34,000 nt of DNA, taken from the NCBI GenBank assembly GCA_014529385.2, contig CM043967.1, positions 129,600,182 through 129,634,181 on the forward strand, read 5' to 3'. The notes beneath the pieces are model-generated. The model did not search any database, was not told where the DNA came from, and saw only the letters and a list, made by a program, of their open reading frames with translations. Both the position numbers and the translations under genes were made by a program. Source of the DNA: Adiantum capillus-veneris. Lineage: Eukaryota > Streptophyta > Polypodiopsida > Polypodiales > Pteridaceae. This document shows positions 21,330-30,161 of the stretch, piece after piece; positions within the stretch are counted from its first letter, which is position 1, and every line of letters starts with the position of its first letter.

Positions 21330-21608
21330 ACATGAGCATAGAGTTTCTGGAGTTGCTTCTGCCCACTGCGACCACCTCGGTGGATCTTACTACACCAGAT
21401 TTCAAGTATGATCATTAACCTTGCAAGAGCATGTGTGTGTGTCCCATACTGCATCAACAGTGCCAAAACAACAGATCAAAGCAATACAAAGTTACAAAAT
21501 TGGCAAACTAACAGGGCTAACCCATCAAAAACCACAAATATTTCATCAGTAGACCCCAACTAACTGACAGAATCACCCAAGGTAAACACAACAGAAAAAA
21601 GTGGTGGA
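21328..21608. other. No recognisable gene
   Basis: Spacer between the GA tract and the second palindrome leader. No primer-binding site or LTR end could be recognised, so the left boundary of the second element is unknown. Confidence 0.4.
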
Positions 21609-22826
21609 ACATGGATCACGATTCATGTTCCCCAAACCCTAAAATCATGGAAATTTCTACACGAGCAACAATAGAGGGTCAGGAACACACTCCTATGACT
21701 GGCTTTTCAATATACTTCCCAACATGGATCGCGATCCATGTTCCTTTTTGCCAAAATCAGGATAAGAGTGGCTCACTAGCTGGACAATGTACAAATGGTA
21801 CTAGTGTTGCAAAATGATCACAAAAAGTGCTCTAAAGATCATCAAATTCTCTTGGATTGCTATTTTTAGTCTGTAAATGGTCTTTTGGTCAAGGTGGAAT
21901 CCCAAGAAAAAAAATCAGGAGAGGACAGATGCTGGGATGCCAGCAAGACCTATAAAGAATGGCTAAAGATAAAGTCCTGAAAAATTCAAATTACTGATAA
22001 GGTCAATTGGGAGACTTCACACTCTCCTCGAAGCCTATCAACAAGCAATTGTAATGTAAGGATGGCAGTAGGATCAAAACTAAGCAAAAGTTACTTGCAA
22101 AATGGTGAAAATTGCAGGCTTCAGTTTGTCTTCTCAAAAGCATTCAATGTCTGGTGGAATTTGCCAAGGAACTAGGCAAAGCTATGAACTACAGACTTAA
22201 ATCATCAGAAATCAAAATAATGATAGATCACAGGCAAAACATGAGTCCAAAAAGTGGTTGCCAAAAACATATATGGTCAAAACGGAAAAAAACATGGCCA
22301 TAAACTGAAAAATGGGGCAAACTAAGGAAAAACATGTCCAAAGTTGAAAATTTCACCAGTGTACTAGGAAAACCTATGGGAATAAATGTGCACAAGAACT
22401 GTATCAAAATTCTATCCAACATGGATCGCAATCCATGTACCTTTTTGCTCAATATAAGCAAAAACCATGCCATCTGGTTCAGTATGTTCAAGAAAGACAA
22501 GCCATGGAGTTTCCAACCATTTGAATCCCAAAATCCACTTCAAAAAGCCAAAAAATCTCTAAATTTGCAAATGGTTTCCAAAATTTAGCCCGAGTGTCAA
22601 ACCAATGATCCAAATCCCAAAACATTTGGACCAAGGCATAATCTAGATGAACCCTACCAGATGGTATCATCAGATTTCCAACATGTTGCCCAACATGGAT
22701 CGCGAATCCATGTACCTTCAGCCATAAATCTAGAGAAAATTGCTCAATAGCATCTCCATATGCCCAGGAACAACTTCCCAAAGTTCGAATTTTCAAATGC
22801 TTCCCAACATGGATTGTGAATTATGT
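21609..22826 (+). repeat. Palindrome array, family 1, second block
   Basis: Five copies: 21,609-21,628 (arm change), 21,722-21,741 (perfect 20-bp palindrome ACATGGATCGCGATCCATGT), 22,419-22,438 (CGCA centre), 22,693-22,713 (extra A in the centre) and 22,807-22,826 (strongly decayed). Flanks match the first block: CCCAAC before and TTCCTTTTTGCC or TACCTTTTTGC after. The string AAATGCTTCCCAACATGG occurs at both 10,435 and 22,795. The array lies 0.2-1.4 kb upstream of the ORF at 23,027. Confidence 0.9.
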
Positions 22827-23026
22827 TCCTTTTTGCCAAAATTCATCTGTCACATTACAGTCTTGTGCTTATAGTAATCCTAGATGCATTGGTGAAATTT
22901 GGTCAAATTTGGAGTAGTTTTGACAAAGTTATGCTCTTTTTTTTTTTCTATGGTCAAGTTTACACTTTTCGACAAATTTTGATCAATGGCTAAAACCTAT
23001 TTTCACATGCTAAAATTGGCAACAGG

Positions 23027-24507
23027 ATGCCTCGAAGGAAAGCACAAAGGGAGTGGAATGCGGCACCTTATGAGATAACCGATATCTCATCAAATGAGAA
23101 AGCTCACCTCACCGAACAAGTACTTGAAGCAATTCCGGCAAACATCTTCATCGGAAGGTTTCAAGCAGCAGACAGAGAAATTGTAAAGGCCACAATCTTT
23201 CCACAGAAAATGTGGACTTTGCACCAAAAACCAGAAGTGCAAGCAGGGGGCAGGTGCCTACAACTAGACAACTTCTTACGACTGCCTCCTTGGGGAACGG
23301 ACTTCAGACAAGCTCACGAGCTCATAAGTTCAATTCAGTACAATGGGGAAGCAACTGTAACAAACAAGGATGGGACAGTCGTTAAGGTAAAGATCACAAC
23401 GGAAATTATCAATGACGCCCTCCACCTGCCGCAAGGGACACACAATCTATTGCAAAAAACAAAGGCAATAGACAATGATCTCAGAAACTAAACTGCCATT
23501 GCGCCTTATATTGCAACATTTCAAGGTGCAGAAGCTGCCTAGATATACCGAACCTTTGTTGCATATGACAGTGGTAATGGCGATGGGCTTAGCTGAAGGT
23601 AGGGTGGTCAGTTGCGACTTTGGCAACTATCTTTCTTGACACTATTGTGGAAGCAAACATGAAGGGAAGTCAACGAAGTAAAGCTTACATGAACGGGGGA
23701 CCAATGCTCACACGTATAGCCTATCAAGCACTGGGAATGATCCAGAATCTACCACCTGCCGAAGCATAGATAGATCTGATCCACAGATCCAAAAGAGCTG
23801 TAAGACCAGTAGCAGGACCTTCTACACGGCCGAAACCAGAAGTCACGTAGACAAGGCAAAATGCACCGCTAAAGGATTCTCACAGCGAGAAGATCGAGTC
23901 AGATGCTCGGAGTAGCCAGGATGAGGGGTCCCACCCAAGAGACACTCCTTCGGAGTACATGTCTTTGGAGGAGGAGCAGGACAACCCATACACACTGGGA
24001 TATACCATGTTGAAGAAAAAGGCTGCGCACTTGGCAGAGGCTATCCCCATTGCTCATGCCAGGAGGACAATGGAAGAAGCTCAGGCATTGAGGGAAAAGC
24101 TCCACCAACAAAAGAAAGATCAACATCAAACCCAAGGAACAGAACAGGATGATGAGAAAGAAGAGGATGGAGCCGAGAGTATTCCACTGCTACGCAAGCA
24201 AACACAGGCTTTGGAAAGGATCAAGCAATAGAAGAGGCAGGAAGCTGAAGAAAAACAGGAAATTGCCGACGCCATGCGACAACGCATTCACAATGAGCTC
24301 AAGCAAAAGATGGAGCAAAGGCAAAGAGAAGAATCAAAGAAGCCACGCCTCGATGGTCTCGAATCATCTAACGAATCTAGTCAATGCAAAAAGGAGGAAA
24401 GTCACACACAAGGAGAGGAACAACATGACACACACGACCAACAAGGTCAAGACATTAGGAGAAAGTTGGACTCACTTTTGGGTCTTTCAGTTCTAGAGAG
24501 AGAGTGA
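23027..24507 (+). pseudogene. Gag-like ORF of the second palindrome-bearing element
   Basis: An open frame of 154 codons starts at ATG 23,027 (PRRKAQREWNAAPYE...) and contains the region shared with 1,247-1,981 (ANIFIGRFQAADREIVKATI; VKITTEIINDALHLPQG). After a stop at 23,489 and frameshifts, fragments such as GGPMLTRIAYQALGMIQNLP (near 23,695-23,755) lead to a second open stretch at 23,959-24,507 with one TAG (24,229-24,231). This C-terminal part is Gln/Glu/Lys-rich and probably coiled-coil (REKLHQQKKDQHQTQ; ELKQKMEQRQREE). No protease or RT follows, since the element is cut near 24,500 where the upstream region of gene A1 begins. Function unknown; probably a structural protein of the element. 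Confidence 0.6.
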
Positions 24508-24514
24508 CGCTCGA

Positions 24515-24541
24515 CCAATGAGGAAGAGGCTAACGTTACGT
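24515..24541 (+). promoter_or_regulatory. Shared upstream element of gene A1
   Basis: CCAATGAG, then GAAG, GGCTA and CGTTACGT (ACGT core). Nearly the same element lies at 29,870-29,896. It ends 268 bp before the A1 start codon at 24,809, against 266 bp for A2. A CCAAT box next to an ACGT core suggests a promoter module; binding factors are not known. Confidence 0.6.
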
Positions 24542-24808
24542 TGAAAATCGACATTTTGGAGTCAAGCTCTTTAAAAAAAAATGAAGGAAATATTGTTTTT
24601 GTTCATCAAATTTCACGCACGCTTTCAAGGCATAAATGTCATAAGTCGTACTAACTCTGTATCGAGGAATTTCAGAACTTTCATTGAAGACTCTATCTAG
24701 TATCTTTGTTCCCACCCAAATATGACTTTGAGTAGCTCTACTTCCCTCTCAAAACTTCTTTCCCTTTTCATATTTGCACTAACCTTTCTGTGTATTCTAC
24801 TGCACACC

Positions 24809-26130
24809 ATGACTACTTCTCGAAGGCCTAGCACTACCATTGACTCTATTAGCATTTTTAACAGTTATACTACAGATGATCAAGCATGGATACCATCTCG
24901 AATAACTATCGGAAGTTGGGTTCTACTGCAAACTAGGAGGAGGAAGAGGAGGCAACGCAATGATTTCGTGGAGGCTTTCAAGGGACAGGTTAAAGAGTTT
25001 AAAGTGTGTGCACAAAGCAAGAGGGTGAAAGAGGTCCTCATCCAACATGCTTTCTAGCATGCAGACTTAAGGTTGCAAACATCTCCTCCAAGTTTTCCAA
25101 GGCATCGACCCAACTGTAAGTTATTTTGAGCATCTCGCTTAGTGCATGATTATATTCGAAGGTTAAGTGGTGGATATCATCTTTGGTATGTTTCAGATAT
25201 TTCTCCATCGAATAGGACAGATTGACAACCAGTTGAGAGTATAATTGGGATTTTTGATGCTTTCCATTCATTTATTGGTGAGCAAATGTACCGAGGAAGA
25301 CAACACAAGGAACTTGCAGATAATGGAATTTTCTTTTATGATATGTCATATGTGGAACCGAGAACTTCCATTGGTTGAGGTCGTGTAGCTCCTTTGTCAC
25401 TTCCATCCTTTGACAGCAAGGATTGGTCCTTGTCAGCTTTGCAAACTAGTGAAAGCTTTAGGAATAAGTTGTTTCAGGATATACAAAAGTCCCTCAAGTA
25501 TTCAATTGCCACAAAAATAGTTCGACTCGCACTATTTATGCCTCTTGAAGTGTTTGTATATTTTTTCTTTGATGAGCAAATAAGAACTACCGACAATGTT
25601 CATTTGCAAGTCTGAGAGCTGTTTAGACTTTTTAGATGATAATTGGGATAGGAAACAATCACAAAGCAAAATCTGTATTTTGCAAAAGAAGTCCATAATT
25701 TGCAAGTTCATTATAAGCTCTCAAAATGTCTTAGTGTTGTTTTACTATATTAGATATCATCTTCTTAGTGGGCAGCTTATTCCACTCGACCAAGATACAG
25801 AGAATAGCCTCGAGAACAAACCTTTATCAATGGAGCTCTACTTTCGAGACAGCCTACTTACTGTGATGGAGACAATGTCAAGCACAACTCTTGCACAGCT
25901 CAGGGTAGATCTTACATGTGAAGAACTTCCACTTTTGCCGGAATTGTATGCATTCAGTCTCAACAATAGAAAGGTGCTTACTAAATGGATGAATTTTGAT
26001 TGTCTTTAATACATTAAGATAAAATCTAACTTTTTCTTCTTTTCAGATTCCAAGACGTAAGGAGAAAACAACATTGTGCAAGGAGTCACTCACAAATACA
26101 CTTCACTTAATTGCTTCCACTGGAAGCTAG
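24809..26130 (+). pseudogene. Gene A1: broken paralogue of A2, family unrecognised
   Basis: The start at 24,809 (MTTSRRPSTT) is chosen because its distance to the shared upstream element equals that of A2; an in-frame ATG lies at 24,722. Exon 1 has the ITIGSWVLLQTRRRKRRQRN and RVKEVLIQHAF blocks; intron 1 is 25,116-25,196 (GTAAGT...CAG). Exon 2 carries ESIIGIFDAFHSFIGEQMY and ELADNGIFFYDM, matching A2. Intron 2 (25,975-26,046, 72 bp, GT...AG) joins NRK to IPRRKEKTTLCKES and is absent from A2. Lesions are a TAG after HAF, a TGA early in exon 2, a TGA near 25,377 and a frameshift near 25,590. I do not recognise the family. Conservation of frame between lesions suggests recent inactivation. Confidence 0.65.
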
Positions 26131-26249
26131 GTCACATACCATGTGCACGCAAAGAGCTTTGATGCCATGCAAACCATGATGTACTCTTCAAAATGACTAA
26201 TGCAGAGACATTTTGTGGCGTTCAAACCATGTTTCAAAAATGTACATTT

Positions 26250-26930
26250 TCATTGTCTCAAAACTTTACATATTGTGTTGTTTCTATCAAGATTTATACA
26301 AGTAAATTTCTCCCTTTTCCTGCTACTGTCCTCTCCCCCGGTTTTTGCCATTGGTCCCCTGTCCTTTCCCCCGGTTGCTGCCACTGGTCCCTTGCCCTCT
26401 GCTCCAGTTGCTGCTACTTGTGCCTCTGGGGACGCTGGTCTCGGGCATCCTTTCGCGTCGCTCGAAATCATGGGCCTCTTCCATGGCTTCCCATGCATCT
26501 TGCACCTGTGAAGCTTCCCTCTGTTCTTGCTCTTGCCGTCGACGTATAGCCCATTCCTCTACTTCTACGGTGTCCACATAATATTGATTTAGTGCTTCTT
26601 GCATATTTCGAACATCTTCTTGAGTTTGATTGTAGCGCTGCGTCATTTCGTTAATGCGAGCCTGTTCGAACTCCTCAGATCTCGCCCCTTCCTCTCTTGT
26701 GCGTATGTTTACCGAGATTATAATATGCTGGATGGCCATTACAGAAAAATGTCGCACATCGTTGGGGGTGTAGTTATGTAATTGAAGTTCCTGTAGAAGA
26801 GTGATAATAGGAAAGTAAGTAAAGATGTTGCTTCAGACAAACGTTGTAGCAAACAATGAAACAGCACGATTACTTACGTTCGGTACATCCAAAATTTGAC
26901 TGAGGAGCAACAGGGCATTCAAACAAGTTC
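26250..26930 (-). CDS. Uncharacterised Gln/Glu-rich minus-strand gene, partial
   Basis: The main exon reads from 26,790 to a stop near 26,250. A putative intron 26,877-26,791 (GTAAGT...TACAG) joins it to a short upstream exon ending LLLLSQILDVPN. The product has a helical part (NDVRHFSVMAIQHIIISVN), then a long charged coil (QARINEMTQRYNQTQEDVRN; EWAIRRRQEQEQREASQ), and a Gly/Arg/Gln tail encoded by 33-bp tandem repeats at 26,320-26,418. It is convergent with A1, about 120 bp from the A1 stop, as the Ulp1 gene is with A2. No domain is recognised and no Ulp1 or FCP1 motif is present. It could be a transposon protein or a broken gene. Confidence 0.4.
26320..26418 (-). repeat. 33-bp coding minisatellite
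   Basis: Three diverged 33-bp units (two clear, 26,353-26,385 and 26,386-26,418, and one degenerate before them). On the minus strand they encode 11-residue repeats of SNRGKGQGTNG type. Confidence 0.8.
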
Positions 26931-27420
26931 GTCAGTCACAGCTATAGTCATCAATCTGTGTGGGCACGGTTACCCGTTCGTGCCGGATGGTATTTCCTAG
27001 ATCATGTTCTAACAAAACATGCTCTACACAGTATACAAGTTTTTTCGCGGCACTACATACATAACCACTTGAGTCAGCAACACATTACAAAGAGACACTA
27101 CTTCCAAATGTACCCAGATGGGCCTTACGTTTTTACACGACCATGAAATGCCTTGCTTTGCCCAGAGTTTGCGTAGTAAACAATCTTAGCTTCCATGTCA
27201 AATAACATCAGACTCCAATGATCACTACAAAGACACCATCAAAGATGAGGAGAAAGATTCTAAATGCAAGATGGATTTTCCAAGGCAAGAAAAAAGTCAC
27301 GATTGATTGTATGCAGTGACCAAAAAGCGCGCTAGGTCAAAGTTGACTCTGCTAAACCAGTTCATCAAACTCAAAAAGAAAACTGAGTTGTTCTGTAGCA
27401 TAGGCGATATCAACGGATCT
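26931..27420. other. No recognisable gene
   Basis: Non-coding stretch between the minus-strand Gln/Glu-rich ORF and the hairpin repeats. A 62-codon ORF at 26,958 is not supported. Confidence 0.5.
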
Positions 27421-27728
27421 ATTACGTATACTTTGTTTTGAACCTCAGGGGCAGAAGCAAGACAGTGTGCCTAACATGAATCAATGGTATAGATTAAACT
27501 TAAGCTATTTCAGCGGGCTGTCACACTGCCACAAACCCATGAGTCAATACCAAGCGAGTGGGGCAGCTATCGAATTCCATAAGCCACTGACTCGCTTGGT
27601 ATTGACCCATGTCTTAATGGTAGTGAGCCATTTAATGAATCAAGCTTGACTTAAAAAGAAAAACTTGACGACTGACGCGAAGACATGGATCAATATCGAG
27701 CGAGTAGTACCACTATTCAATTCCATAA
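27421..27728. repeat. Duplicated repeat, copy 1, with hairpins
   Basis: About 308 bp nearly identical to 28,544-28,852. It contains a foldback with 22-nt arms (27,538-27,559 and 27,590-27,611, one mismatch, loop 30 nt, core CAATACCAAGCGAGT). A second foldback follows in tandem: left arm 27,682-27,704, right arm 27,737-27,759, three mismatches. Short plus-strand ORFs here are part of the repeat. Confidence 0.9.
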
Positions 27729-27983
27729 GCCACTGTCTCGCTTGGTATTGACCCATGTCTCGGTACAGACCCATTTAATGAACCAATCGTGACTTTTAAA
27801 GAGTATGATAATTGCCACAAAGCAATGTTGACGACCTCATTCGTTGAGTTGGAGTTGGTGAAACTGCTCATGCATAGGAAATCTTGTTGATTGAGGTTGA
27901 AAACGCAGGCCTCCTCTGACCTTCCAGGCAGCAGTATCTATGCATGCAGAGGCGCTGCACTGAGAAAAAATTGCAACTCCTCT

Positions 27984-28469
27984 TCATTCTCTTCGTTGAT
28001 TTTCTCTAATAATTGACTCATCTGATATGTTCGATGGCCCTTGTGAGGCAGAGCCTTGCCCTTGCCTTTCTTGAGCTGGCTCCCTAGCTACCTCAGGCTC
28101 CTCCCTAACAGCCGTAGGGTCCTCCCTAACAGGCACAGGCTCCGGATCATTTTCTTTCAATATTGGTTCCTCCATAAATGCCTTAGGGTCCACCCTGGCC
28201 TGCTCTTGCTCCTCATCAGCCCTTACTAATTGCGGATCCTCCATGACTTGCTCATTTTGGTGTCTAGCTGGCTCCTCCATAACTGTGTTTGTTTCTTCCA
28301 TGACTACCTCGGGGTCCACTCTGTTAAGTATGGAGCCTGATTTACCCCTTTTAATTTCTGTGGTAAAAACGCACATTTGTAAGGCCCCCATTATGAGGAG
28401 AAGCCATCGTTCGTGAAGGAAAACCACTCGCCGAAAACCAAAACTTTCACGGCCAAAATTCAGTGGCAA
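27984..28469 (-). CDS. Uncharacterised acidic ORF with Glu-Pro repeats
   Basis: 161 codons lie between the two copies of the hairpin repeat. After an N-terminal hydrophobic stretch (LLLIMGALQMCVF) the protein is a run of irregular repeats of Val-Arg/Met-Glu-Glu/Asp-Pro type (RVDPKAFMEEP, VREDPTAVREEP), ending polar (GPSNISDESIIRENQRRE). It resembles in style the acidic linker of the Ulp1/FCP1 gene (KEPSQPVEEPKEPMAE), which may be relationship or composition. It may be an exon of the gene at 26,250-26,930. Function unknown. Confidence 0.4.
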   Translation of the reverse strand: MPLNFGRESFGFRRVVFLHERWLLLIMGALQMCVFTTEIKRGKSGSILNRVDPEVVMEETNTVMEEPARHQNEQVMEDPQLVRADEEQEQARVDPKAFMEEPILKENDPEPVPVREDPTAVREEPEVAREPAQERQGQGSASQGPSNISDESIIRENQRRE

Positions 28470-28543
28470 CTTTAGGGGCCTCAGGGGCGGAAGCCCCCGA
28501 TACTTTTTTTTTCCCTCGTCGGAATATTCTTTTTCGCCAGAAT

Positions 28544-28852
28544 ATTACATATACTTTGTTTTGAACCTCAGGGGGCAGAAGCAAGACAGTGTGCCTAACA
28601 TGAATCAATGGCAGAGATTAAACTTAAGGTATTTCAGCAGGCTGTCACACTGCCACAAACCCATGAGTAAACACCAAGCGAGTGGGGCAGCTATCGAATT
28701 CCATATGCCACTGACTCGCTTGGTATTGACCCATGTCTTAATGGTAGTGAGCCATTTAATGAATCAAGCTTGACTTAAAAAGAAAAACTTGATGACTGCC
28801 GCGAAGACATGGGTCAATACCGAGTGAGTAGTACCACTATTCAATTCCATAA
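28544..28852. repeat. Duplicated repeat, copy 2, truncated by a copia LTR
   Basis: Collinear with 27,421-27,728. The first foldback is complete (28,662-28,735), while the second keeps only its left arm (28,806-28,828). The match stops exactly where the copia 3' LTR begins at 28,853. Confidence 0.9.
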
Positions 28853-29044
28853 TGAAGGAGTACGAGCGGAAGTGCGACGCGAGAGAGAGTGCGAGAAGAA
28901 GAGCACGACGATATGGTGAACTCGCTCTACTGTAATGTGTAGAGCATAGTGAGTTCTTATTAGGTTTTAACAAAAGAATATGTGTACATACCTGGCGGCC
29001 CGCCCACTTACCTGGGCAACCACATTGGGCTTTATACCCCAACA
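28853..29044 (-). mobile_element. 3' LTR of a copia element (192 bp)
   Basis: On the minus strand it starts TGTTGGGGTATAAAG right after a polypurine tract and ends CTCCTTCA. It sits downstream of a copia RNase H frame. The short length is within the copia range. The 5' LTR is absent. Confidence 0.8.
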
Positions 29045-29056
29045 ACCTCCCACTTA
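29045..29056 (-). other. Copia polypurine tract
   Basis: AAGTGGGAGGT on the minus strand abuts the LTR start, the normal primer for plus-strand synthesis. Confidence 0.75.
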
Positions 29057-29133
29057 AAGTCCAATGTGGTACTTTAAGTGTGAGAGAAGCTACTATACAA
29101 GCTAATATACAAGAGATGTAGAGAAGTGATGTA

Positions 29134-29823
29134 CTACCCTACACCTAACTGCTTGCGAAAATGCGCAAAGCTCTCTGAGGGAAGTCCTTTTGTAAGTAGA
29201 TCAGCAGGATTTTCTGTGGTGTGAACTTTGACAAGCTGAAGTTGCTTATCCTCGAGCATTTCCCTGATGAAATGATACTTCACATCCACATGCTTTGTCT
29301 TTGAGTGATAAACTGGATTGCGAGCCAATTGTATAGCACTTTGAATATCACAATATAACACAGGCATCTCTTCTTTGATTCCCAAATCTGTTACTAGTCG
29401 ATTAAGCCAAATTGATTCTTTGCATGCCTCTGATGCTGCAACATATTCAGCCTCTGTAGTAGACTGAGTAACACAATCTTGTAATCTAGAACGCCATGAT
29501 ACTGCTCCACCAGCCAATGTAAAGACATACCATGACGTAGACCTTCGGTTGTCTAAGTCACCTGCATAATCTGAGTCTGTAAAACCCTTTACACTTAGCT
29601 CCTGACTCCCATAGCATATACGCATACTCTTTGTAGCTTTCAGGTATCTCAATATTCCTTTCACTGCCTCCCAATGTTTCTTGCCTGGGTTTGACATGTA
29701 TCGACTTACTACTCCCACTGCAAATGCAATGTCTGGGCGAGTAGCAATCATTGCATACATCAAACTACCCACTACAGACGCATATGGAATCTTATCCATT
29801 TCAGCCTCATTAGAAAATTTCAG
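29134..29823 (-). pseudogene. Copia RNase H domain, 5'-truncated polyprotein
   Basis: One uninterrupted minus-strand frame holds the end of copia pol: MDKIPYASVVGSLMYAMIAT (RT/RNase H boundary), RPDIAFAVGVVSRYMSNPGK, KGFTDSDYAGDLDNRRSTSW (catalytic Asp), TQSTTEAEYVAASEACKES (Glu), YCDIQSAIQLARNPVYHSKT and the C-terminal NPADLLTKGLP. There are no stops over 221 codons, so it is young compared with the gypsy element. Sequence upstream of about 29,823 (gag, protease, integrase, RT) is missing, where the upstream region of gene A2 begins. Confidence 0.93.
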
Positions 29824-29869
29824 AGGTCATTTGGAGGGCCATATGAAGAGAGAGAATAATAGAGCGCGT

Positions 29870-29896
29870 CCAATGAGCACGAAGGCTACGTTACGT
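29870..29896 (+). promoter_or_regulatory. Shared upstream element of gene A2
   Basis: CCAATGAGCACGAAGG and CTACGTTACGT match the A1 element at 24,515-24,541, and a GAGAGAG run precedes both. It ends 266 bp before the A2 start codon. Confidence 0.6.
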
Positions 29897-30161
29897 AGGA
29901 AAGTACGTGGAAAGACTCAAAAAATAGGAAAATAGCATAAAACTTTCACGAATCTAGGATTGTAGCATCGTAATTTCCTTCCTTTTACCGAGCTTTTAGG
30001 TGCTTGCATGTGGTCCCACTTCTGATATTCTCTTATGGTCATTAACGTACTGGAGGGTGACCATTAAGCCCGCACAAGATATTGGAATTCTAAAACACTT
30101 TCCCTCCATTAGAATGCTTTCAAAGTGAATCTCCCTCCACTAAAGCTTTTCTCTGAGAGCT

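Noticed and set aside
27421-28852. The two 308-bp repeats as LTRs of a miniature retrotransposon
   Set aside because: No TG...CA ends, primer-binding site or polypurine tract are visible at the inner edges. A segmental duplication fits better.
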